Assembly (NCBI GenBank): GCA_002104985.1
Contig: MCGO01000009.1
Span: 124,001-188,000 of the forward strand
Reading direction: 5' to 3'
DNA: 64,000 nucleotides
Origin: Rhizoclosmatium globosum
Lineage: Eukaryota > Chytridiomycota > Chytridiomycetes > Chytridiales > Chytriomycetaceae
Numbering within the stretch: the stretch's first letter is position 1; each line of letters opens with the position of its first letter. The translations under genes were made by a program, and so were the position numbers. Below the pieces are notes generated by a model that was not told the origin of the DNA, ran no database searches, and saw only the letters and a list, made by a program, of their open reading frames with translations. Below are positions 44,144 through 56,601 of the stretch, in pieces.

Positions 44144-45316
44144 ATGATTCGTCCCCGTCGTGTCACCGCCGCACCAAACCGTTACGTTGATACACCTCCA
44201 ACCCCGGCACCAACCAAACGCAAGAATTCAGTCGACCAATCAAAGCGAGTAAAAAGAGAAAACCAGTGCAACAGCAGTTGGAGACACCGGCTCCTTCATC
44301 CCCTTTGCCAATTCCCACACACGAACCAACATTTGCACGCCTTGATGGTGTTCCTCCCGAGATACTATTTGAAGTGTCTGGAATGCTGACTGTGCCTGAT
44401 TTGCTTCGTTTGTCCAACGTAAACCGTCGCATCAAGAATTCGATGGATAATCAGTTTTGGGCAACCATCCTTGAACAACGAATGAAACTCTCAATCGAAG
44501 AGATTGGGGGCTCTTTTCGCAAGCATGTTTACAAACATTACTCCACTCGTGTTTGGGCTGTAAGAGGCGCGGGAATTTTCCCAAGAGGAAACGTTTTGGT
44601 ATCCATGTCCATTTGTGCGACAATTGCAGCAGGCCGTCAGATATTACGGACGAATTAATTACTGTTACGCGCGCCAAAAAGGAGTATAAGGTGACTGAGG
44701 CGAATTTGAAGAGTTGAGTTTTTGCCTTCCTCGTTAGTTTCCTTCACTGACTGTGCAACATTCAAAGATTTACCTGTGATTGAACGCACCAATCCTCACT
44801 ATAGCAATGCTTCACCAATGCGCCTTTATGATCTCGGTCAAGTGATGGATGAAGCTCGCGACAATCGCTTGGAAAAACGAATTGAAGAGCGTACAAAACT
44901 CAAAGCCAAACGCGACGCTCACGCAGCTGTTCTTGATGCCAAATGGGCGAAAAAGACGGAGACTCTCAAATTGGCTCTTGAAGCGGTTGGATTGACTATC
45001 CCAAAAGATTCATACCTCGCACAAGCATATATTGTTGGAAATGGGGGTGCTGGAATGAATGCATGGACTGTTACCAGAGTTTCCAAAATGTTGGTCCTCA
45101 TTCATCGTCTGTATGAACATACTGACTACCCAGCTCAAGCGAATAGTGCTTTGGAGGCTCACAAGAATGACATCACACTTGCTAAGAGGTGGGAAACGGA
45201 TCATAAGGTTCCGTATGAGAACGCGTTGAAGCAAATCAAGGATGGGATCAAGTTTGTAAAAAAAATTGAACGTGGAGGGAGTTTGTTCTTGTGGAATGCC
45301 TGTTGGAAGTATTTGA
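44144..45316 (+). CDS. F-box protein
   Basis: ATG 44144 (MIRPRRVTAAPNRYVDTPPT), basic/Pro-rich start, then an F-box (LDGVPPEILFEVSGMLTVPD, LLRLSNVNRRIK). After it comes a conserved fungal block: TVTRAKKEYKVTEANLK, NPHYSNASPMRLYDLGQVMD, EKRIEERTKLKAKRDAH, and a helical region to about 45240. Missing bases at about 44255, 44640-44690 and 44712 break the frame. Past an 8-A run at about 45260 the reading with one shift ends VCSCGMPVGSI at 45316, a plausible Cys-bearing C-terminus; the uncorrected frame runs into a hydrophobic tail I do not trust. Likely an SCF substrate adaptor; substrate unknown. Confidence 0.6.
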
Positions 45317-46044
45317 TTCTTTCGTTTTCATTTAGTTTCTGGTTACTTATCTCTCTTTTGTTCTCTTTCTCTATTACTCTATCTCTGCTTCCCATTCATT
45401 ATCTTCTTTTTTTGTTTTGGTTTTTGTTTGGCACATTCGTCCCGCCAAACATTGAATGAAGAAAAAGAGGCACTTCCTACTTCTCCTCCTTGTGCAGTCC
45501 CTGTCTCTGAGTCTTTGGGCCGCTCAAGATTTATAATTCTTCTTCGACTCCTGTTTGGTTTGGTACGGTAAGTTTTTGTAGACTGAGGAATGTTCTGGTT
45601 GTTAATAGACTGCGCTCTACAGATGTTAATATGCCGACCTCGCGTGACTCCATGGAGCCGCTTAACCGAAGGGAAAACTGAAATTCATCGAGCCTTAGGT
45701 CCCTATCTGCTTTCCTGGTATAAGAGAACCGGTGTGACTCTGTATATCATAAGCAGTTATACCTTTGTGTGCGCGTCTGCCATTTCTCTCTAAGGAAGGG
45801 GAGATGCAGAGGTAAAGTATGGGTGAGTACCGGGGCGTTTCTTGTGGAGAGCCGAGCTCCCCTGGTGACCTTAACGGTTTCTGGGGACGAGCGAAGTACT
45901 TGCACGCTACACTCTGGCTGGCTACTGGTGACAAGATCAAAACCAATTAGCACACAAAATTAAAAGTGTGTGGCAGATTCAACGTTTGAAGGAAAATGAA
46001 TACAAATAAATAAACTGTCTATCGTAAATTATAACTGTGGGAAA
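45317..46044. other. spacer; T-rich tract and a GC-richer block without coding signal
   Basis: 45317-45440 is T-rich. 45600-45960 is GC-richer with several short inverted segments (e.g. GGAGAGCCGAGCTCCC), no splice pattern and only short open frames. I compared it by eye with tRNA, U1-U6, SRP, RNase P/MRP and U3 hallmarks and found no convincing match. Confidence 0.4.
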
Positions 46045-47462
46045 ATGTCGAATACTGTTATCCCAAGTCTAGTGCCGTCAGCCCAGGACTTACGCATTCG
46101 GTATCCAGAAGAAACGTTCGCTGATTTTGTCTCCTATAGAAAAGGAAGAGGTCACGCTGGCTCAGTGGAAGCAGGTACGACTTCAGAGAAACGCGAACCA
46201 ATGTAACTGACCTCTAATTGAACAGTTCAATGGATCACAATGGAATGCAAGCGGATCTCTCGAGTCCCAAGCCTCTCCTGTTTAATGTAAGAATGAAGGG
46301 GTTAGCAAGAAACGAACGTACAGCAAAACTACATCCCTTCAAACCCTTCCACCACCATTGCTACAGAGCCAGTATTAAAGAAGATTGCAAGCTTGTCCTT
46401 AAATCTTCAAGACAGCCCAGCCCATTCTCTCGGAGGTTTGAATCCTTGGCACCCGAATCCAACGTTCAGGCATTCTGAATCCCATCGCGACCGACTGTAT
46501 CATTCCCAAAAAGTCTGCACAGAAGTTCTACTTGCCGTCAAATTCAAGATCAGATCAGATTCCAAGCCTGATGAGCGCATCAACACGTCTTGGATCTAAG
46601 CGCTATGGCCAGACTTATCCGAGACGTACCTCAAAATTTTCCTCATGGAATCTTGTCTATCATCAGAAATTCTGCTGCACATGTTGGAATCCAGGATGTG
46701 CCTTGGGGGGGGGGTGACTTTGAATGTGTGTATCGAACCTCTCAGGCATCAATGCTGCTTCATTTCATGGCGAAAGATCCGCACTGCGTCCGCAACTTGA
46801 CCACCGACGAAGGCGGTAGAGTCGACAAGCTACTGGTTCATGCATTGTGAAGCAAAAGAAGGCCATTATGCATGATGAGGAACGTCCCGAGTTCCAATCC
46901 CCAATCAGAAACGAATCAGTTGCGTCCTGTTATGAGCGACAAGATTTTCTCACTGTTTTGGATCTCGGTAAACAGCCACTTCAAGTTTTTGTTGTCGGAT
47001 TTAAAGCAATATTGGCCGATATTCGCACTTCAATTCGGCGAACGTTTTCTGAGCTGAAAATCAGTGTCCCAAAAGGGTCAGGAGACCTTGGAAGCTTACT
47101 GCACCGCATTTCGGATGTTTATGTGGACAAGCAGACCGGGTTTCTTCAATACTACGAGCAGAGGGTTAAAGGAATCAGATTGCCAGGCGGGGAACTGAAA
47201 GTAGCTTGTCGATACGTAAGAGAGCTTGATAACATGCTTCAGCAGCCAGAAAACCCTTTACTGAGTCTACAAGTGTCTGTATGCATGTTTGGAGCATGCC
47301 TGGAACTTCTGATGTTAATGAGTGAGTACCACTTTCTTCGACGAAGCTAATTTGATGTTCACAGACACATACTTCCATGTCATGAATCATCACTGGAGAT
47401 TCAATAATTTAATGATCATGTCTTACTTGGACGATGTCGTTACTGAGAATCATGGCTACTGA
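46045..47462 (+). CDS. unknown protein, weakly Exo70-like
   Basis: Probable start ATG 46045 (MSNTVIPSLVPSAQDLRIR) with an intron at about 46176-46225. The coding reading changes frame several times (about 46270-46580 and 46840, where a 7-G run lies near 46708). The clearest part is helical: LSAMARLIRDVPQNFPHG, ILADIRTSIRRTFSELKI, YVRELDNMLQQPENPL, then an intron at 47322-47364 and a last exon with HVMNHHWRFNNLMIMSYLDD. The helical style and the L-M-N-T-Y-F segment recall the C-terminal half of exocyst subunit Exo70, but similarity is weak and I would not assign it. Confidence 0.35.
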
Positions 47463-47505
47463 GCGGGTGGAACTTTTGCGGAAGTTCCACATTTCTTTAC
47501 TTTAG

Positions 47506-50500
47506 TGCGTCATAAACGTCTCTTTCTGTATATTTGTTCAGTGTTCTTCTCATATCCAATTTTTCCTCCACCAGTCGAAACCAATTGGATGCTCACTTGT
47601 TGCGGAGTGTCTGGGACGAACCCGCGGTCGATCCTGACATCGAACCACGCCGCCCTAGTCAACAAAGTGTATCCAACAGACCCGGGGGAGACTGGACCAC
47701 GGCCGAGCCACCTTTCAACGCTTCTTTCTACGCCAATTCAAAGCCGCAGAAGCTCCAGAAGGTCGGCGATTACCTCGTTGTCAAAGTTGAGAAAGACTTG
47801 GGCCGGAACAAGAATGAGTTGAGTTTAAGTTTGGATTCGGTTTTGTGTGATGAGGGTTAGGGTTAACCACGAGGGTGTGATAGGTTTGTCAAGGTCTCAC
47901 TCAAGATTGTGGATGCTCTCATGGCTCAGTGTCCTGCGACGCACATCAATTTGATGGCTACGAATGTGCTCAAGATCATCGATTTGGTCGTGGCGTCGCC
48001 CGATCCTGACTTGATCTTGGAGGCCGCCTCAACTGTACGTTTTGCACATCCCCCTTCATTGCGAGAGTAGTGCTGCTATAGTAGCTACCATACCCTCTCT
48101 TTTGATTATCCGCTGATCGAAACCAACTAACATTCATGCCATATCAGTTCGTAACCTTCAACAACCTCTACCGCCACGACACAATCATGGACACCCAACA
48201 AACCTCCCTCTACACATCCCTCGTCAACAAATTCTGCGCCCACGCCACACTCCACACAAAGAACTCCCTCGCAGAACAGAAATGCCATTTAGCCGGTCTC
48301 CGTGCCCTCCACTCAATCGCATCCAGCGACACATTCTTGATCAACCCACGTGCAAGCGAATACGTCTCTCGCATGGTTCCAGCCATCTTGAGTAACTTGG
48401 ACGAAGAACAGAAAGTGCGTGAGAAGCATCAGAGTGGGGGTACACCGCCAATGAGTTTGAGTATCACGGATGCGCTGATTACGCACCCGCTTGTGCAGCA
48501 AAGTGCTGTGGAGAGTCTTGCGGCGTTGTATAGAGGGGCGAATGGGAAGACGGTCAAGTTCCTTGTGGGTCCGACTTGGAAGTATTTGGATGATACTGGG
48601 ATGTGGGAGCAGGAGGATCGTAGTGGGGTTGTCCGTGTTGTTGGGATTTTGTGTACTGCACTGGCGGCGCAGCATCAACATGTTTTGTTGAGTAGTTTGG
48701 TGGAGAAGGTTAAGGGCGCCAAGAAGGATGGGGAGTGGAAAAAGAAGACGGGCGTTGTTGTTGGAACTACCGTGATCATTGCTGGAGGTGCTGGAGGCGG
48801 TGTGGGTGTTGTGGAAGTATTGGAAACTCTTGTTGGTTTGATCGGGGAGACGGCAGCGGCGGCTGAAACTGACCGTGTTGGCTCCGACGGTGAAATTCGC
48901 TCTTTCCACTCTGCTCTCGTTGAATGCGTTGGCTCTTTGGCGGTCATTATCGCATACCCAACGCAACTCAATGACTTGGTCGGATTCCTCGTCAACAGAA
49001 TGAACAAGCCCGAAACACCTGCAGTCGTAACCAAATCCCTCCTCCGTTGTCTCCTCCGTATTGTCGCTGTCCGCAGAGCCTCTCTATCTCCCTTGGAATC
49101 GATCCACAACCTCGCCAACAACCAATCCCTTGACGCCAAACCCACCCCCTCCAACACCGACGGCATCCACTTTGAACTCGACAAAATCACAACCCTCAGC
49201 AGAACCGTCATGTCAAAGTCAACCACCCTCCAATCAAAACGCACATCCCTCACATTCCCCGCCAAAATCTCATCAGTCCTCTTAACCCCACTCATCCCCC
49301 TCCTCCTAAACACATCTCAAGACATCCGCCTCCTCACCGCCCTCTTCATCAACGGCTCAATCGCCCTCGAAATCGCGCAACTCGATCTCGCAGATGACAA
49401 CACGCCACTTGACGTTGAGTTCCTCAATTCCGCATATCAGACATTGTACGTGTACACTCTGCAGTCTACAAACGGACCCGTGGATTACGTTGCAATCGGA
49501 ACACTCCTCTCGCTGTTTACAAAGCGGTACGGAGCGAGTGTGGATGGACTGGGGCGTACGGTTCCGTTCCTTTTGAAAGTGAATCGGGATGTTGTGAAGC
49601 CGGATGTAAGTGTGTATCAGAGACTTGCGGTGCGTGGATTGCTTGTGGATCATTTGGTGGAGGTTTCGCGGGTGTTCCGGGTGCAGGAAGTGAAGACTTT
49701 TGTGGATGGGTTGGATGTTGGGTTGGTGAGGAGGGTTGTTCCTGTTACATGTCAGATGGAGACTTTGAGTGCAAGTATTCAGTATTGGGTTGTGAGAGGT
49801 GGGCAGGGGGATAGTACTGGCGTTGCTGCCCGTACTTTCGGGGCTGTTGGGGAGGTTGGGGATTGCGGCGTTGATATCTCTGGTGGGGATGTTGTTAAGG
49901 CATTCAAATCTTCGAATGCGTTGAGTGGAGCGGTAAAAGTAAGATTGGGGAAGATTTTGTTGTTGTTGAAGAGGAGGTTCTAGTGGTTGGACCCAAGAAG
50001 ATGTCGGTTGTTGATGTTGGTGCCGGATTGATTGGAAGTGGGGGAAGATTGTCTACCAGACCTACGACAGAAGGTCTTGGGTCGAGCAAGAAGGCTGGTG
50101 CGGAGAGTGTGAGGTCGGGGGCTTCATCTCGATTGGAAACTGCTCCAGTCAAGTTTGAGGACTTGAAGGATGCCATTTCTATTCACAGTTCTACAGGTAT
50201 CAGACCAGAAAGTTTGAGGACTGTTACTCCAACTCCAAATCGCGTTGGAAAGATTGATGTCAAGAAGTTGTTGAACAACATTTCAACAACGATTTCCACC
50301 ACGTAAGTCAAAGCTTAAGAATTATGAAGAATCGCGAAATTCTAAATTTTGGTTGCTAGTGCACAAAAGACCAAGATGATGGAGCCCTCTACTCTTGGAA
50401 AGCGAACAATCAAGTTTGGTGAAGATCAGAAGCAGAACGGAGCTCCAGAAAGTGTCGTTGTTGTAGAACTTGGAGCTTCACAGAAAAACTCAAACGTCTC

Positions 50501-50546
50501 GCAATCAATCGAAGACAGTGGATATATGGCTGCTACGCCAAAGTGA
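47506..50546 (+). CDS. Efr3-type plasma-membrane PI4-kinase scaffold
   Basis: Efr3 anchors the Stt4 PI4-kinase complex at the plasma membrane. The family block is clear: FYANSKPQKLQKVGDYLVVK, VEKDLGR, FVKVSLKIVDALMAQCP, HINLMATNVLKIIDLVVASP, FVTFNN, followed by armadillo-like helices over about 610 residues and a tail VKFEDLKDAISIHSST, KIDVKKLLNNI. Exons: 47506-47527, 47575-47817, 47884-48034, 48148 to about 50303, 50360-50546. One base is lost at about 49978. The true first exon, expected to carry a basic/Cys anchor, is upstream of 47506 and was not resolved; it may abut or overlap the preceding gene. Confidence 0.85.
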
Positions 50547-51205
50547 GCAGCAACTGATGTGTATTGATGGTTGCGTTTTCAAACGGAGACTTTCCCGCTT
50601 CTTTTCTTTTTCTCATTTATATCCATCACGGATAAGCCAAGTAATAACATGTTGAATAGAGTATATGAACTGTTGATTTCTTGAATGTGTCGTGTTCAAA
50701 GTTCGGCTTTCCAACCGAGCACTCCTCATGCGAAAGGCGTAGAAATAACAAGGAAAGATTGTTTATTATCGGAGAATTATCGGTAAGGAATGTTGAATCG
50801 GCTGGTTGCGTTCATCTTTTCATAGCAACAGAATAGACGCATCAAACAACCAGCAAGAAAAGATACAATAGTTTAGTGTGATGCTACGAATTGGACGCCG
50901 AAAGAGAGGTTCTACGACTCTACAATCAGTAATTTGACGACGAGCACAGCGTGTTTGTGGGAGACAAGAGAGGAGGGGAGGGATCAGAGGAGTTAGAGGG
51001 AATGTATAAGGCATGACAGCACAGAGGAGAGTATCGGTGACAGATACGCTGATCTGATGTCTAACGAGAATGGGAAAGTAGGGAAAGGAGCCAGGTTTGC
51101 AGAAGAGAAAAAGAGAAAGAGACAAAGGATTTACTGCAAAAGAAGAGAAGACACCTCACCACTACTCTCCCCCACTCAAACAAACCAACACCAACGCCAA
51201 TACCA
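50547..51205. other. intergenic, no gene seen
   Basis: Spacer between Efr3 and Ccr4. The minus-strand frames at 50820-51125 have no family resemblance. No RNA gene or repeat seen. Confidence 0.5.
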
Positions 51206-53764
51206 ATGACAGCGCTTGGTGGATCAGTCAACGGATCGCTCGCACTGCTTACGTCAGCACCAACGGGCATCGGCACGCGCCAACTCGAACGGCTCCAGCA
51301 AAGCCGCGCGGCCGCCCAGCCGCACCACCACGCGCGAGTCGCAGCGGCCGCGGCCCGAACCGCCAATTCAAACTCAAACTCTAACGCAACTGCCCCGGCT
51401 CCTCTCGGCCAATCAGCTGCGACCACCGCCACGCCAACGCCAACGCCTCGGCAACTCACTCGCCTCCCTCCTAACCCTAAACACTTCTTCACAATCCTCA
51501 AACGACGACCCAAAACCATCGCAGTGGTCCGCACTCGACCTCGGCGGAATGCACATGCGCAACATTGCAACAAATCTATTCAAGTACTCCTTCCTCACTC
51601 AACTCTATCTCAACCACAACCAACTGCACTTTCTGCCTCCCGAAGTCGCCCACTTGAAGTCCCTCGCCCTCCTAGACCTCTCGGCAAACAAACTCCAGAC
51701 TGTGCCCCCTGAACTGGGCCAGCTCGTTTCGTTGAAGGAACTGCTGCTCTTTGATAATCAATTGACTTATTTGCCGGTCGAGCTCGGCAATCTTTTTCAG
51801 GTACTTCTAATGAGACCAGTAAATGGAGCGCAAATGGTCGGAGAAGTGGAGGGAAAAAGAAGCGAGTCCTGTTGGGAGTTGCGAAGGGAGTTTACGACCG
51901 GAGCTCGTTACCTTCAGGCGGAGCATTCAAATAGCGAGCGAAGCAGCATTAAAAAGAAAGAGTGAGCGAAGCGAACATCTTTCACGAAGTGAATGCGCAG
52001 GGAGGTCACGACCGGAGCTCGTTACCTTCAGGCGGAGCAATTAAATAGCGAGCGAAGCGAGCATTAAAAAGAAAGAGTGAGCGAAGCGAACAGTCTTTCA
52101 CGAAGTGAATTGCGCAGGGAGGTCACGACCGGAGCTCGTTACCTTCAGGCGGAGCAATTTAAATAGCGAGCGAAGCGAGCATCAAAAAGAAAGAGTGAGC
52201 GAAGCGAACAGCTTTTCCACGGGAAGTTTGACGATGCATCCAGACAAAGAAGAAACAGTACCATACAAGCGGTAGAATGATGAAAAAGCAGTGACTCACA
52301 CCTTTCTTCACAGCTCGACCTTTTCGGACTCGAAGGAAACCCCCTCTCTGAACCATACATTGGATTTCTTCAGAAAGAAGGCGGTGCCCTGCATATCATT
52401 TCTTATTTGAGGGAAAACATTCCTGCAGGCGCTCAACCTGCAGAGAGAGAATGGATTGTTCTGGAGGATGATGAAAAAGGTACCGTCTCTTGAATGAGAA
52501 ACCACGGAACCTTAGACTAAAACAAACTACAGCAGATTCATTCACCGTTTTATGCTACAATACACTCTGCGACAAGTATGCAACAGCTGCCACGTATCCT
52601 TATACTCCATCATGGGCCCTCGCTTGGGAATATCGAAAGGAAACTATTTTCCATGAGATTATAAATTATAACGCCGATATTGTATGCCTGCAGGTTTGTT
52701 TTTAACTTTTGTTTTAATATAGGAATGTGGCTAACTTTATCTATTCATAGGAAATGGAGACGGGACAATTCGAAGAGTACTTTCAAGAACAGTTTTTGCA
52801 AGTGAGCGATTATGAGGGTGTGTTTTGGCCCAAATCACGGGCGAGGACTATGGGCGAATATGAGAGGCGTGCAGTTGACGGTTGTGCCACGTTTTTCCGA
52901 TCATCCAAGTATGTGCTAGAAACTTGACTTATTTTCAGTCTCTTACTGTAATGCACTCTAGGTTCTCACTCATTGAGAAACACACAATCGAGTTCCAACA
53001 AATCGCCATGCAACGCCCTGAACTACGACGCACGGAAGATGTCTTCAACCGAGTTATGGTCAAAGACAACATTGGTCTCATCACCGTCCTAGAATCAAAA
53101 GACGCCCAAAACCCCTTCAAACTGATTGTTGTCAACACACATTTACACTGGGACCCATCAGACGGCGACGTAAAGCTCGTCCAAACTGCAATGCTTTTGG
53201 AAGAACTTGCCAAAATCGTTGCCCAATACCAACCAGCAACACCTCCCGGCGCCAACAAACCAAAAGAAAACACGATCCCTATACTTTTGTGTGGAGACTT
53301 TAACTCTCTCCCTGAGTCCGGTGTCCACCAACTCCTCACCCAAGGTTCCATCCCTCGAGACCACCCAGACTTCCAGAAATACACATATGGGTCGTACACG
53401 CGGGAGGGAATCTCGCACCCCTTCTCACTCGCCTCCGCATACTCAGACGCCACCAGCTCGACTTTACCAACCTCACACCTTCATTCAAAGGCGTGATTGA
53501 CTGGATCTGGTACAGCGGACCAACACTGGGCGTTTCAGGGGTACTGGGAATGTAGACAAGGATTACTTGAAGGGAGTCGGAAGCACGACGGGACCTGTTG
53601 TTGGGTTCCCGAACGCGCATCACCCTAGTGATCATGTTCCGATTATGGCTAGTTTGTGGTATAAAGGTGGAAGTGTAGGTGGCGGGAAGGATGACAAGAG
53701 TGGAGGAAAGAATGAGGGGGGCAATTTTGGAGGGGTTGGAGGAAGTAATAAAACAAAGAAATAA
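51206..53764 (+). CDS. CCR4: Ccr4 catalytic deadenylase of the CCR4-NOT complex
   Basis: Order: Gln/Ala/His-rich N-terminus (HHHARVAAAAARTA), SQWSALDLGG, LRRs (FLTQLYLNHNQLHFLPPEV, LALLDLSANKLQTVPPEL) that dock onto Not1, then the exonuclease-endonuclease-phosphatase domain: LCYNTLCDKYAT, ADIVCLQEME (catalytic Glu), FWPKSRART, NTHLHWDP, LLCGDFNSLPESG, VIDWIWYS and HHPSDHVPI. Exons after the first: 52314-52479, 52533-52693, 52751-52908, 52962 onward. Intron 51801-52313 is ten times the usual length and holds a minisatellite. Frame breaks at about 51400-51480, 53445 and 53550. It shortens poly(A) tails of mRNA in the cytoplasm. Confidence 0.92.
51894..52212. repeat. intronic minisatellite (about 115 bp x 2.8)
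   Basis: Three direct copies start at 51894 (114 bp), 52008 (117 bp) and 52125 (partial) inside the first Ccr4 intron. Each contains ACGACCGGAGCTCG, TTACCTTCAG-GCGGAGC, GCGAGCGAAGCGAGC, GTGAGCGAAGCGAAC and the small palindrome TTCAC-GAA-GTGAA. Copies differ by a few substitutions and indels. Each unit holds both a donor-like GTGAGC and an acceptor-like CCTTCAG. Confidence 0.85.
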
Positions 53765-53927
53765 AATAACTAAAAAACATTGTAGTTTTAAGGACTGGGA
53801 GACGAATGGTGGATGGTTTAGTTGGGATTTGGGAAAGCCACATTTTTGCAAGACACAGCACCACCCTCCTCGAAAGTAATTATAAAACAGCCTTAATCCT
53901 TTTTTCTCCATTTGAATTGTTTGTTTG

Positions 53928-56576
53928 ATGCAACCACGTCCTCGAACAACTTCCTCTTCCATTTCGAGAACATCACCCCCACCACCTCAACGTCTAAAAA
54001 TGATCATCACAAAAACGCCGGGCAACGAGCTCGCGCTCACAAACTGTGCCATCGTGAGCACCCGCGACTTCCCAAACCCTCAAATCAGATATATCATTGT
54101 TGAGAGGCAGTTTGTCTTTACGATTAAGTGAGTTTACCCTTTGAGGCGTCTTTCAGTTGGTTATTGGGTCGTTCGCACGCGTTGACCAGGCAATCCATCC
54201 AAAATATAGAGCCATCAATGAGATGCCGCCGGGTCAGGTTGGAGTGTCCAATGTGCAGAGACAGTGGGCGTTGTTGTCGTTGAACCAGGACGTCAACGTG
54301 GCAGTCTATGATCCTTTCTCTGATATGAACTGTTACCTGTCCAAAGTCGATTTGCAGGTTCGTATTTATTAAATGGCTAGTTGGGACTGGGGTCGGCTAA
54401 CTTGGGGGATGTGGGTTTAGATCTCGTACATTCGAAAGGGGGTTGCTTCTGAAGAAACGTTTGACGGCGAGGACATGAGCAAGACATTGCTTCAGGTTTC
54501 GTTATAAACTTCTTTATTATACTATACTAACTCTGTGTGCTGATGACAGTCATTCAACGGATTGATGCTCACTGTTGGTCAAAAGATCATTTTCGATTAC
54601 CACGGCTTCAACTTCCAAGGAGCCGTTATGTCTGTGGACACTGTTGATTTCAAGACAATGCAGGCTGGTCAAGCCGCTTCCTGCTCCCCCAGGCCCACCT
54701 GGCCAAGGTTCCGCGGAATTCTCATGAACGAAACCCAAATTAACCTCTCAAAGTCCCCCGACTCCTCCATCAAACTCAAAGGCGGCTCCAAATCCCACAC
54801 AAACGTTCTCATCCAACCAAACTTCAAATTCGAAGACATGGGAATCGGAGGTCTCGACAAGGAATTCTCCCACATTTTCCGTCGTGCCTTTGCGTCACGT
54901 ATCTTTCCGCCCCATATCGTTGAGAAACTTGGTATCCAGCACGTGAAGGGAATGATTCTGTACGGTCCACCTGGTACAGGAAAGACGCTGATTGCTCGTC
55001 AGATTGGAAAAATGTTGAACGCAAAGGAGCCCAAAATTGTGAATGGTCCTGAGATTTTGAACAAGTATGTTGGTGCCTCTGAAGAAAATATTAGAAACTA
55101 TTTGCGGATGCGGAGGCTGAGTATAAGGCGCGTGGAGAGGAGTCGTCCTTGCATATCATCATTTTCGATGAGTTGGATGCGATCTGTAAGCAGCGTGGAT
55201 CCAAGAACGATGGAACTGGTGTTGGAGACAGTGTTGTGAACCAGCTCTTGTCCAAAATGGATGGTGTGGATCCTTTGAACAATATTTTGGTTATTGGAAT
55301 GACCAACAGATTGGATATGATTGATGAGGCTTTGCTGAGACCGGGTCGTCTTGAAATCAAGATGGAAATTTCTTTGCCTGATGAAGCAGGGCGTATTCAG
55401 ATTTTGAATGTGCACACTGCCAAGGTTTGCACCGCAACTCTCGCATTTTGTATGACTTCTTAACTCTCTCTATTTTTTATAGATGAGAAAGAACAATCTC
55501 TTGGAAAATGACGTGGATGTCAAGGAAATCGCGAGCTTGACCAAGAACTTTTCTGGTGCCGAAATTGCTGGTTTGGTCAAGGCTGCCACTTCTTGGTCCT
55601 TCAATCGTCACGTGAAGGTTGGGTCTGTTGCTGGTGTCAGCGATGATGTTGAAAAGTTGAAAGTTGGGCGTGAAGACTTTTTGGGTGCTTTGGAGGAAGT
55701 TCGTCCATCCTTCGGAGTTGCCGAAGCCGAGTTGCAACGATGTGTTACCAATGGAGTCATCAAGTTTGGTGATCATATTGAGGTAATTTCTGTTTACTTT
55801 CCTTTCTCACTGTCCAAAGCTCAACTTGACCTCAAGCGTATTCTGTCTGACGGACAATTATTCATTGACCAAGTTCGAAACTCCGAGCGTACTCCTCTTG
55901 TTAGTGTTTTGCTGCATGGTCCTAGTGGCAGTGGAAAGACTGCTTTGGCTGCCACAATCGCGACAGCCAGTGATTTCCCCTTCATCAAGCTCATTTCCCC
56001 AGAGACGATGGTTGGATTCTCGGAAAATGCTAAGATGGCGACAATTGCCAAGGTGTTTGAGGATGCTTACAAGTCTCCCTTGTCTGTGATTGTTGTAGAC
56101 TGCATTGAACGTCTTCTTGGTATGTTTTTTCTATCAGACCAATGTTTCATTTTAACACATTTATAGATTGGGTTCCAATTGGACCTCGATTCTCTAACGC
56201 TGTTCTGCAAACTTTGTTGGTGTTGCTCAAGAAGCCGCCACCAAAGGGAAACCGTCTTTTGATCATCGGTACAACAACTCATCGTGACGTTCTACAGCAA
56301 ATGGATCTCAGTGAAGCCTTCAACGCCGACATGTACATTCCATCAATCCAGAACCTGAAAGCCATCGAAACTGTTGTTTCAGGAATCAACTTGTTCAGTG
56401 ACACTGAACGATTCAGCGCCATGACATACCTCAACGATGCATGGAAAGACCAGCAACCATCAATTGGAGTGAAGAAGTTGTTGATGATTGCCGAAATGGC
56501 TCGTCAAGATTTGGATAAAGTGGACAAGTTCGTTGCGACCTTGTTGGACGAAGGGTCCATTCCAACCAGGAAATAA
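53928..56576 (+). CDS. SEC18: Sec18/NSF vesicle-fusion ATPase
   Basis: Hexameric AAA ATPase that disassembles SNARE complexes with alpha-SNAP. N domain: [54 protein letters not shown]1: [40 protein letters not shown]2: [28 protein letters not shown] with the usual weak Walker B, and a C-terminal helical region ending PTRK. Introns include 54128 to about 54180, about 54358-54420, about 54495-54549, about 55426-55482 and about 56120-56166. One base is missing at about 55096 (N-L-F-A-D-A-E-A-E context). A Pro/Ser N-terminal extension begins at ATG 53928; ATG 54001 is an alternative start. Confidence 0.94.
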
Positions 56577-56601
56577 GTGGAATATAGCGTTCTTTTCATT
56601 C

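Noticed and set aside
45769..45963. possible signal-recognition-particle RNA because of a GGTGACC motif
   Set aside because: The helix 8 sequence and Alu-type 5' domain are absent.
48313..48966. 217-codon minus-strand frame opposite Efr3
   Set aside because: Antisense shadow of strongly conserved Efr3 coding DNA.
51823..52044. open frame through the Ccr4 repeat
   Set aside because: Generated by the minisatellite inside an intron; no conserved features.
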